From Xiphydria camelus (Eukaryota; Arthropoda; Insecta; Hymenoptera; Xiphydriidae), in NCBI GenBank assembly GCA_963678675.1, contig OY783193.1, positions 35,626,430 through 35,690,429 of the forward strand: DNA of 64,000 nucleotides, in the 5' to 3' direction. The translations under genes and the position numbers were made by a program. Below are positions 1 to 9,269 of this stretch, piece after piece. Numbering within the stretch: position 1 is the first letter of the stretch; each line of letters opens with the position of its first letter. The notes beneath the pieces were generated by a model. The model ran no database searches and had not been told where the DNA came from. It saw only the letters and a list, made by a program, of their open reading frames with translations.

Positions 1-192
1 AATAAGTGATTAGATAACAACGATTAAAATCGCACTTCTGTAATTAGATTCAGCAGATAGGTATACGAGGTGTCTCAGAATGCGTATCAGAGTAACAAGA
101 ATTGTCTGATTGCAGGGGCAGCTGTACACCAATCCTGGTAAACGATAGCTTTTTTAAGGCTACCGGATTGGCGTATAGTTGTTCCTATAACC

Positions 193-445
193 ACACTGAG
201 AAAAAGAATTAATCGGTTCTACTGAAAATTAATTGCGGGGTCGTAAGTAATTATTTATTTATATCAATGAAATCTTTTAATACGTTAATTAGATATCTCT
301 TCCTTACAGTCGTGTGGACTAGTATATGATCGTAAGGAAAAAATATCAAATTAATATAAAAAATATTGAATTGACGTAAATAAATAATTACTTGCGACCC
401 CGCAAATAATTATTAGTAGATTCAACTAATTCCTTTTCTCTTTGC
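193..445. repeat. Palindromic MITE, family A, copy 1
   Basis: Inverted repeat of about 250 bp. The left end CACTGAGAAAAAGAATTAAT and the segment GCGGGGTCGTAAGTAATTAT are mirrored on the right by ATAATTACTTGCGACCCCGC and a TTCAACTAATTCCTTTTCTC end. No coding sequence. Related copies lie at 1652-1889 and 60448-60600, and the central loop (TTCCTTRCAG and the following bases) is shared between them. Confidence 0.75.
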
Positions 446-1651
446 AGAGAGATATCCTATCTTACTCCGATACATTGCAGTATCCAGTGAGATTTGAAAG
501 CAACCAAAATTTACTGCAAAAATATTTTCAAGGAAAGATAGTTTCGAATTTCATAGAATTCATTCATCGATAGGAGGGTATTCATAAAAGACGCAGAAAT
601 GTTTCGGGAAAAAAAATTGCTCTAAATTTATCCAAAATCGTTCATCGGTGGATTGCATTCAGAAGAATTTCTCTCTCCAAGGTAGAAATTCTTCTATTCC
701 GCATGAAAAAAATCGCAATGATTCGCGGTGCAAAAACATTTCAACGGCGATCAGCGCGCATTTAACGCTCTCATTCATTCGAGAGCGCGATCCTCTCGAG
801 TTGGAGTACACACGAAGAATGGGACACGCGACGTGCATGTGCGCACTGTTGCAAAGGGGTTGACACGAGTTACGAACGAGGGTTTGTTATCAGGGTTAAC
901 GCGCTCGACTGGGGTTTAGTTCTCTGGTGGAGCATTATGACCAACCCCTTCTATACACATATAATTGAACTAGAGATTATATGTATGTAGAAGACGGCAG
1001 AAGGAGACTACAAAATAATAATAGAAGTTTGGGTTGACACTGATTAATTATATATGAATATTATATATAATTCAAGACAAGTGTATCACATTCTTATCCT
1101 ACTTTGTCTTATCCACGCAAATTGATACTGAAACCAATGATTAATTGCAAATTAAAATTCCGATTGAGGGGAGAAGCAATTGCAAAAATGCGTCACTAAT
1201 TGGCTATCCTAACGCGCCCTCGCCTACACCCTCGCTTGCGGATAATAGTGTGCGGGATATTTCAGAAAATAGTTGCCAATGGGATAGAGAAGGTATTTAC
1301 CATTTCACCGTTTTGTGCGGGTCGCTCGTAAAGGTCGCGGTAATAGGCTCTAGCCACAATGGAATATAACCATCAATGGTGAATTATGTCGGGCACGTGC
1401 CTCGGGGCATAATGATAAAGAGATCTGCGGTGGCGCCTTTTGTCGAGTGATTTCGATGCTTCGCGTATATTTGCAACTGGTAGGGATAGATCTGCCACGC
1501 CCGCGCGGAAGCATCTTAATAATCGCTTTATCGCGTGCATCGATTTCAAATACCGAACAAAGGCGTAACACTGAAATAGTTGTGCGCGAGAAGAGATGAA
1601 CATCACGGATACCTAAAATGCCCTGAAATTCTGTGTGTGTAAATTATTATA
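446..1651. other. Intergenic, nothing recognised
   Basis: Only short ORFs with no recognisable protein-like content. A small hairpin-rich AT stretch lies around 1040-1070. No gene or repeat that I can support. Confidence 0.5.
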
Positions 1652-1889
1652 CGGAAAAAGAAAATTAGTTGGTTCTATTAAAAATTACTTGCAGGGTTTC
1701 AAATAATTATTTATTTACATCAATTTGATCTTTTTTCATATCAATTTGATATTTCTTCCTTGCAGACACATACTATTCGACATGATCATAAGGATGAATT
1801 ATTTAATTGATGCATTGAACAATTTAATTGATATAAGTAAATAATCGCAAGTAATATTCAGTAGATTCAACTAATCCTTTTTCTCTGTT
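1652..1889. repeat. Palindromic MITE, family A, copy 2
   Basis: Diverged copy of the element at 193-445. It has the same arm segments (AGTTGGTTCTATTAAAAATT on the left; AGTAGATTCAACTAATCCTT on the right) and the same internal ATTTCTTCCTTGCAG loop. Its arms match each other less well than in copy 1, so it is probably older. Confidence 0.7.
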
Positions 1890-2678
1890 TTGTTAAAGTT
1901 CAATGAATGCATTCAATGAATAAGTATACTCTTTAGGGAAAAAATATTAGAAACTGTTGAAAACCTGATAATCAAACATAGAATGGTCAGTAGTGATTAT
2001 TCACTTTCATGCAACTAATTTTTCTAAAACTGAGGCCGATCGTTGTTGGCATTCACCATTGAAACTCGATATTCGAAATAATCGTCTTTCAATAATTAAA
2101 CTTTATAGTGCTTTAAATGCGCTACAGGATGAAAAAAAACGAAGAAAAATTACGTCCCTCATGATGATCGATTTACTTTAACAACCTACCTGTAGCTGGA
2201 TATTCGAATCACTGTTGATAACATAAATTATAATGAAAAATTATTGAAATCATAACTGTGAATATTACGGTGTAATATTATTAGTTAGAAATATGTATTA
2301 GAAAATGATGTGATATGAAGTGAAATGACGTAGTAATAAATGAAGTGGTAAGATAATAAATAAACGGTCGGTAACGACACCCCCGACGCGCCCTTGGGTA
2401 ACTCACCCTTCGAACGTACCGATAATTCAGAAAAGTCGACACACAATAAGTAAAACAGAAATGCTCATCGAATTTAGTTATCTTTGTTATCAACAATGAG
2501 TAATTATTTATCGTGCAATGGTAATCAAAATATTTGTTATGTAAATTACAATTTCTCTACCTACAATCAATCGTTAGAAGGTTGATTGTAGGTGTTTAAA
2601 ATCTGGAGAATGTGTTATCTCTCGACCAATTGATTATAAACAAAATATAATTTATCTAAAACATATTTCCATGACGAG
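1890..2678. other. Intergenic, AT-rich
   Basis: AT-rich, with a short perfect hairpin (CTACAATCAA...TTGATTGTAG) near 2560-2592. No gene recognised. Confidence 0.5.
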
Positions 2679-2992
2679 CTACCAAGAAAAAGAATTGTCT
2701 GTAAAATTTATTTTAATAAACAAACATACACGAGGTACTCTATCAATTGGGAAATATAGACTATCAAACCTCTACAAACGAACTTTCCATACGTAGTGTT
2801 TATTTGAAAGAAATAACGTAACCTAACGTACTCACCATCTTTTTTTATGTGTTGGTGCATTGTCACGTACGAGCAGTAAAACATACTGTGCGCTACCCCA
2901 ATGCTCTCGAATTTTGACCCATCTTCCTCACCCGGTGTTGAAACGATGCTATTACCACTGCTGCCGATAACTTTCGACATTGTCGATTGCAA
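2679..2992 (-). CDS. Possible small two-exon gene, unidentified (weak)
   Basis: An ATG at 2992 (or the fifth codon, 2980) opens a frame that reads to a good donor, GATG|GTGAGT, with the exon ending at 2836. A plausible acceptor, ATTTTACAG, ends the intron at 2699. Splicing there would give DNSFSW and a stop at 2681-2679, a peptide of about 55-60 residues. The exon 1 peptide (MSKVIGSSGNSIVSTPGEED at the inner start) is Ser/Gly-rich, with no signal peptide, membrane segment or family I recognise. The donor is the only strong evidence, and a chance ORF is at least as likely. Confidence 0.2.
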
Positions 2993-3894
2993 GAAAATTT
3001 GTTAGGCTAAAACTCAAGCAAACTTATACTGCAAATATAGAGAGACGTTACAAATGTTTGAGCAGGCGTGCCGAACGAATAGCAGTTTACTATAAATTCA
3101 TAGCAACGGTTAATAATTATACAGTTCGAAGTAGTTTGTTTATTAATGAAGATGTGCCCCGACTACTCTACTGGTGGGGTTGGCGCACATCTACTCCAAC
3201 GCGCAAGCAACCCTCGTTATAATTACTGTACACTTGTTCAATAAAGTAAGCGTTACTCTAAGATATAAAAACCCCACGATAAAACTGATAACTTTTGCAA
3301 AGCAATTAGAAATGACAAAATGTGCTGCTTATTCGATTTATAGATTCTTTATAGTCTCAAAAAGATTTTCGGGGGTACAGCATGTTATAAGTAAAATTTT
3401 CAGAAAGGAAAGATTAATTAACTCTGATACTTTGCACGCCTGATCAAGATAAACATGCACAAATGGAAATAAAGGTGGATAGAAACGCAAAGAGGTTACG
3501 AACATTATTTTTTCAGGAATTCAGACCATGTCCCTGTCGTTTTCCTTACTGCCAAGCGGAGGGAAAAGTCTAGGAGCATAGTTCAAATTGCTCGAAAAAC
3601 TATTCGCGATCTCTTTGCGATAATGCGTGGTGCGACGACCGGCATCCTCTTCACTGATAACTAGTTTCTTCTTTCTTCTCTTTTCTCTCTTCACGGCTAA
3701 ACGAAACTACAGATTTTTACACGGTGCACCACGAAACACGGTGTCCGTGGCTTCGAGTTACCTCATCTAACGATCTTAGGTGATGATTAAACGATAAAGA
3801 GATTTTTCGTGATGTGACAATTTGTATAATGTTTCATTTCATACTGCATCGAGCGAAATTTTGCATAGCCCACTGAAAACATCAAATTCGATTT
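2993..3894. other. Intergenic, nothing recognised
   Basis: Two overlapping short plus-strand ORFs (about 2980-3443) resemble no family I know and have no splice support. A pyrimidine-rich run lies at about 3664-3690. Confidence 0.45.
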
Positions 3895-4262
3895 GGTTAG
3901 GATAGGTTAGGTCGTGGGGCTAGGTGCGGTATCATTGGGCTAGGTTTTATATATATGGAAGGATCCTCGGCTAGATTGTGCTCGGTTTCTATGTATACAT
4001 TTATCGTCGGCTAGGTAGGGTTCTATATTTAGGTTCATCGGCTAGGTTGTGCTAGGTTTCTATTATAGAAAATTCCTCAGCTAGTTATTATTATTATTAT
4101 GGGTACATCAAGCTAGGTCTTTTGGGCTAGATTCGACTTGCTAACGGGCTTGTTGGCTACGTTAGCCTTCTTTCAGGGGCTAGGTGGGCATCCTGAATCA
4201 CGATGCTAGGTTTCCATTCAGTTCTGGCTAGGTTACCCGACGTGTTCAAAGGCTAGGATCAT
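3895..4262. repeat. Irregular GGCTAGGT repeat field
   Basis: The motif GGCTAGGT and near variants (GGTTAGGT, GGCTAGAT, GGCTAGGA, AGCTAGGT) recur at uneven 20-60 bp spacing for about 370 bp, all in one orientation. Spacing is too irregular for a normal microsatellite. It runs directly into the 51-bp minisatellite. The motif resembles the insect TTAGG telomere unit only loosely. Confidence 0.6.
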
Positions 4263-4300
4263 CTTGGATTTCCCCTTCGCTCTCGAGTCACGAATAATCT

Positions 4301-4711
4301 GGTACAGGTGTAGCCGGTATAACTTGGAAAATGATTTTTGGGGAAGAACCTCGTACCGGGGTAGCAGGGATTACCCGGGCAATGATTTTTGGGGAAGATC
4401 CTGGTACAGGGGTAGCCAGTATAACTTGGAAAATGATTTTTGGGGAAGATCCTGGTACATGGGTAGCCGGAATAACTTGGAAAATGATTTTTGGGGAAGA
4501 ACCTCGTACCGGGGTAGCAGGGATTACCGGGGAAATGATTTTTGGGGAAGATCCTGGTACAGGGGTAGCCGGTATAACTTGGAAAATGATTTTTGGGGAA
4601 GAACCTCGTAGCGGGGTAGCAGGGATTACCCGGGAAATGATTTTTGGGGAAGATTCTGGCACAGGGGTAGCCGGTATAACTTGGAAAATGATTTTTGGGG
4701 AAGATTTTTAA
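4301..4711. repeat. 51-bp minisatellite, about 7.6 copies
   Basis: Units begin at 4331, 4382, 4433, 4484, 4535, 4586, 4637 and 4688, each starting ATGATTTTTGGGGAAGA, with a partial unit before 4331. Because 51 is divisible by three, frames stay open on both strands, reading MIFGEEPRTGVAGITR or MIFGEDPGTGVAGITWK per unit on the plus strand. Two subtypes (AGAACCTCGTACCGGG and AGATCCTGGTACAGGG) alternate imperfectly. Open frames on both strands indicate repeat geometry rather than a gene. Confidence 0.95.
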
Positions 4712-6030
4712 ATAACAATTTTTAAACTATGCAATGAAGAGAACTAATATTTATCAAGTGAATTCAAGATGTCTTTGTAACTTAAAAATGTATGTTTCAT
4801 GTTGAGTAACTGAAATCTGAGCATCGCAATCTGATTGAAAAATAGGAATCTAGTTTCCAGTAAGAAATATTAATTCAACTAGATTTTTATATTTTAAATG
4901 GAATATTGATACAAGTAAGTAAAATAGAGATTATAGTATCATTTTATTTAAAAAAAAGAAAAAAACAAATTGACCATTTTGTCCCTTTTCACGTAATCTA
5001 AAGCGATGAAAAGATAAACGCAGCTGAGAAGCTGAATAATAGGTAGTTTCAGAGAAAAAATATTGAATTACAGAGAAAAAAGGGGGGGGGGAATCGTTAG
5101 TTTTTAGGCGGCAAAGGGCAAACATAAAAAAATGAGGGAATGAAAGAGGATAGGGACACTGTGAAACCTGGAAATGTGTAATTATAGATTATTCGATCAA
5201 AAAGATATAATACTTTTATCGCACCGAAATGGACTATAGCTCTCGCGTTGAGGAATGTCATGCATTCCGTTCTCTCGATATTCAACGGGTCAGGTTGACT
5301 CTAACACATAATCGGGAATAGTAATAGCATTTTTTTCTAGACTGCACTCTGTCTGCACCGAGTGTATCTGTATCTGTTGTTGACGTAAAAGTATAACGAA
5401 GGGTGCAGATCTATTCTGTGCAGCCAGTCCAGCTCAAGGGAAAATATGTACTATAAGATAATGTGACACCGAAAGAACTCTTGGTTGAGTTAACAAAATA
5501 CTTTGAATGAGTACGAGCTAGCAAAAAGTTTTTTCGGAATCGCAAAATTCTTTGATTGTTTTCACGAAAATTTTGATGGCAGAGCTAACTTGGATAATCT
5601 AAACATTTGGATAATCCAACAAATATTTTTTAGGTTATCAAATTGACTCAACAAAATTATTTTGTTGGATACTTTTTCTTCTCAGTGTAGATAACGTTCC
5701 GCGGAGGGAAAGCGAGTAAATGTGTCACGAAATGAACGGAGTAGCAGCGATCGAGAGTCCATAGGATAGAGTTAAAATCTACAGAAAACCGCAACTGAAT
5801 AAGCTATATCCGTAATCATTTGATTGTGTAAAATTGCGATACTTTATTACGTGGAAAACGTATCGAGCACTAGGTCCGCGGAAAAAAATACATGTACATA
5901 CACAGAAGAGTGCTCGCCCGCGCCACAGCTAGAGTTGCCCGAAATGAACGATGTTGAAATTTATTACATACGCGAAAAAAACCGCGCGAAGCTATTGCAC
6001 TTGAATACGCGTGCATTGAAACCAGAATAA
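4712..6030. other. Intergenic, nothing recognised
   Basis: AT-rich, with an A-run near 4950-4965 and a G-run at about 5083-5091. Short ORFs only, none recognisable. Confidence 0.5.
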
Positions 6031-6921
6031 TAAGAAAGCACGCATCGACTTACACGGCTACGTGTAGGTATTGAAAGATAGCCACCCGAGACGCAACCGT
6101 TATTGGCTCGTGTGAGAAACAGGCGCGAACGCGCACATGCACTGCAGCTCGTCACCTACTCTCTATGAATGCAATACAATTCGAGAAAATGCAAAAGGCT
6201 AGAAGTTAATTCTCGATCGTTCGAGCGTTTCGTCGAAACGCCACGCGAAGCGAATGAAATCCCAGGTGATATATCAATACGGCTAACGGGTATATTATAA
6301 TACGGCTAAATCAGTCCTCGACAGAATTCTACCATACACCGAAGATTTGCATGGTCGAATGAGTTGCGTCATACTAGTATACCGATGAACGGAATGTTTC
6401 TTCGCATCGGGAACAGAAATTACGCGAAATTTGGAGAAACCAAATAGGAGAGGACGTGCTTGCATTGATACAAAATAAGAACAATGTAGAGAGAAGCTTA
6501 CTCGAGGCGAGCGTCGATGACCGGACAACGGGTAGCGTTCAAAGGCGTCTATCGACATTAATTTTGACTTTGTCCGCTGCTTCATGGGTTCAGAATTTCA
6601 CGAGTACGATTACAGGCGTAGGTATCACGTCACAAGATATGGAAATATCATTCGCAACGCACGCTACGTAGGAAAAATGACACGCGTGCGACGTACCATC
6701 GTACTCGCGAGTAGTCGGGGAGAAGTGAAGGGACGCTACCTCTCGCGTAGCGGGCCGAGCAAGTTTCGACTGTCGCGCGAAGAGAGGGGACCAGTAGTCC
6801 ATGCGGCGTACCCTCGATGAAATTTGACACATTCGCGACCGCCAAATTTTTTCCGTTTCTAATACTGAGTACCGACGAAAATAATGAAATTCTGAAGGTG
6901 GTTGCCGCAAATTTGAATCGT
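6031..6921 (+). repeat. Left arm of long inverted repeat
   Basis: This arm of about 890 bp matches 7388-8474 in reverse. In the about 235-bp stretch I aligned by eye (6340-6585 against 7927-8160) identity is roughly 93%. The outer end is TAAGAAAGCACGCATCGACT and the inner end CCGCAAATTTGAATCGT. Each arm carries a short ORF (6585-6295 minus; 7927-8211 plus), but most differences between them change amino acids, so they are not conserved as protein. Confidence 0.9.
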
Positions 6922-7387
6922 CAAGGCAAGGATAAAAATGATAAAATTTGTTTTGAAGTATCAATGTTGCAATTGTGTTGTTTAAAATAAAAAGATTTTT
7001 ATAATTTGTATACTTCTTTATAGGTAGACAATAGACCACTTGTTATTATTGTGCTGAATTTTTTTAGCATTATATTACAGGTATTTTGGAAAAGCCGAGT
7101 AAAAACAAAATTCAATATTTCTGGTTAGTGTGATATTCCGAAAAACAATGACTTTTGCATAAAGGAACTTTACATAATTTGCATACATATGAAGTGACGT
7201 GAATTCATGTCAGCGGTCGCGAATGTGTTAATAAAAAGTATTTGCATACCATAGCGAGCCTCGGAATTCTAAAAATGAGTTGCTACAGTGTTAATGCATA
7301 TCTCGTTAGTATTATACTTAAGTGACGGAACACAATATCGCATGATTCTTTCGTAACCACAAATAAATACAGAGACTTGCAGATTTA
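6922..7387. other. Spacer (loop) of long inverted repeat
   Basis: AT-rich spacer of about 465 bp between the arms, with no recognisable gene. In transcript form it would be the loop of a long hairpin. Confidence 0.6.
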
Positions 7388-8474
7388 ACGATTCAAGTTT
7401 ACGGCAACCAATTTCAGAATTTCATTATTTTCGTCGGAAAGCCCGGCCCAGACGCACCGTCTTGTCCACGGTTTTGCCTGCGCAGTCTTTTGCGTCTGTA
7501 GCGTCTGGACAGGAAAACTGTAGTTTTATGAAGACGGAAGACGGAGCAAAAAGACGGATTCTCGTAAGTGCGACAAGGATAGTCTTGCGCTACGTCTTGC
7601 GCTCCGTCTTGCCTGCAGGCAAAACGGACAAAAAGACGGTGCGTCTAGACGGGCTTTAGAAACAGAAAAAATTTGCCGGTCGCGAATGTGTCAAATTTCA
7701 TCGAGGATACGCCGCATGTACTATTGGTCCCCTCTCCTCGCGCGCTCCCCCTGTCATGTCGCGCGCCAGTCGAGTCTTGCTCGGCCCAGCCACGGGAGAG
7801 GTAGCGTTCCTTCACTTCTCCCGAATGCTCGAGTACGGTGGTTACGTCGCATGCGTTGCGAACGATATTTCCATGGTATATTGTGGCGTGATACGCCTGT
7901 AATCGTACTCGTGAAATGCTGAACCCATGAAGAAGCGGACAAAGTCAAAATTGACGTCGGTAGACGCCTTTGAACGCTACCCGTTGTCCGGTCATCGACG
8001 CTCGCCTCGAGTAAGCTTCTTTCTAAATTGTTCTTACTTTGTATCAATGCGAGTGCGTCCTCTCCTATTTAGTTTCTCCAAATTGCACGTAATTTCTGTT
8101 CGCGATGCGAAGAAACATTCCGTTCGTCGGTATACTAGTACGACGCAAACTCATTCGACCATGCAAATCTTCGGTGTACCTATGGTAGAATTCTGTCGAG
8201 GACCGATTTAGCCGTATTATATCGCCTGGGATTTCATTTGCTTCGCGCGTGGTGGGGGCGACGAAACGTTCGAACGATCGAGAATTAATCGAGAATTAAC
8301 TTCTAGCCTTTTGCATTTTCTCGAATCGTATTGCATTCATAGTGAGTAGGTGACGAGCTGCAGTGCATGAGCGTGTTTGCGCATGTTTCTCGACATGCTA
8401 CATAACAGTTGCGCCTCGGGCGGCCATCTTTCTTTACCTACACGCAGCAGCATAAGTCGATGCGTGCTTTCTTA
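7388..8474 (-). repeat. Right arm of long inverted repeat
   Basis: Inverse of 6031-6921, running from ACGATTCAAGTTTACGGCAA to TAAGTCGATGCGTGCTTTCT. It is longer than the left arm because a MITE (7438-7657) interrupts it. Its outer end stops exactly at the TTA target of the Harbinger-like element at 8475, so homology beyond it may have been displaced. Confidence 0.9.
7438..7657. mobile_element. MITE with AAAGCCCG TIR inside right arm
   Basis: A 220-bp palindrome bounded by AAAGCCCGGCCCAGACGCAC and its inverse ending GCGTCTAGACGGGCTTT. Rich in short direct and inverted AAGACGG/CCGTCTT motifs. It sits between CGTCGG and AGAAAC, which in the left arm are separated only by TACTCAGTATT, so it inserted after the arms formed. 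No transposase. Confidence 0.85.
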
Positions 8475-8836
8475 GGGCCTTTGCACACGACGTTTTTTGA
8501 ACTATCTGACGACGCGCATTGAACGCGATTACGACGCTCAGTGAACGCAAGGCAGTCGGCAGGCTGTGATCTTTGCACACGATCCTTGACGCGCAGAGGA
8601 CGCGCTAATCAAAAACGCGCGTTTAGAAAACGTCGTGTGCAAAGACTCTAAGGGCCTTTGCACACGACATTTTTTGAACTAGCTGACGACGCGCGTTTTT
8701 GATGAGCGCGTCCTCTGCGCGTCAAGGATCGTGTGCAAAGATCACAACCTGCCGACTGCCTTGCGTTTACTGAGCGTCCTAATCGCGTTCAACGCGCGTC
8801 GTCAGATAGTTCAAAAAACGTCGTTTGCAAAGGCCC
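8475..8836. mobile_element. Harbinger-like MITE (TTA flanks)
   Basis: A 362-bp near-complete palindrome with ends GGGCCTTTGCACACGACG and CGTCGTTTGCAAAGGCCC. TTA lies on both sides (8472-8474 and 8837-8839). A 3-bp TTA duplication is typical of PIF/Harbinger elements, so the class is an inference. The two halves meet near 8650 and repeat the GCACACGA motif internally. No coding sequence. Confidence 0.85.
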
Positions 8837-8876
8837 TTAGATACAATTCGGTCGCGTTGATACATATTCCCGCATC

Positions 8877-8944
8877 TAATCGTACGAGTGCGAGTGAGAA
8901 AGCGAATCCCGAATCGGATCTCTCACTCGTACTCGCACGATCGA
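8877..8944. repeat. Short hairpin
   Basis: CGTACGAGTGCGAGTGAGA pairs with TCTCACTCGTACTCGCACG across a loop of about 20 nt, giving a stem of about 20 bp with few mismatches. It could be a small RNA precursor or a solo repeat remnant; nothing decides between them. Confidence 0.5.
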
Positions 8945-9026
8945 CTTCGGCAATCTTATAGATTTCGGCAAATTCGACTAGGTTTACCCTATACGAATGC
9001 ACACAACTACTTGTGTTATTATTTAA

Positions 9027-9265
9027 CACTAGATTTACGGATGGTTTCAACGTTCTAAAATGGTCATTTTTACGGATAATTATCTCGATAACTACGAGAT
9101 GTTAGTCTATACTACTATACCTATCTTGTACAACGAAAATCTATAATCTACAAAAATCTATTTCATCAATATAGTCTTAAATCTCATAGGTTACTAGATA
9201 ATCGAAATTGAATGGCACTCTGAATAAGTCTCCCGTCCAATTGACGGGGTACCGTAAATCTAGTG
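9027..9265. mobile_element. piggyBac-like MITE, copy 1
   Basis: A 239-bp element with 14-bp TIRs CACTAGATTTACGG and CCGTAAATCTAGTG, flanked on both sides by TTAA (9023-9026 and 9266-9269). TTAA target sites mark the piggyBac superfamily. It shares the interior GAATGG-ACTCTGAATAAG with the 238-bp element at 34144-34381. No transposase. Confidence 0.85.
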
Positions 9266-9269
9266 TTAA

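Noticed and set aside
3895..4262. Telomeric (TTAGG)n array
   Set aside because: Spacing is irregular and the core is GGCTAGGT; no run of consecutive TTAGG units.
4264..4711. ORFs of 115-126 codons over the minisatellite as genes
   Set aside because: Frames are open on both strands because the unit is 51 bp; no start context, splice signal or non-repeat flank supports coding.
6295..6585. Conserved 96-codon ORF shared with 7927-8211
   Set aside because: In the aligned part about 13 differences change residues and only two or three are silent, and the frames shift apart. Similarity comes from the inverted repeat.
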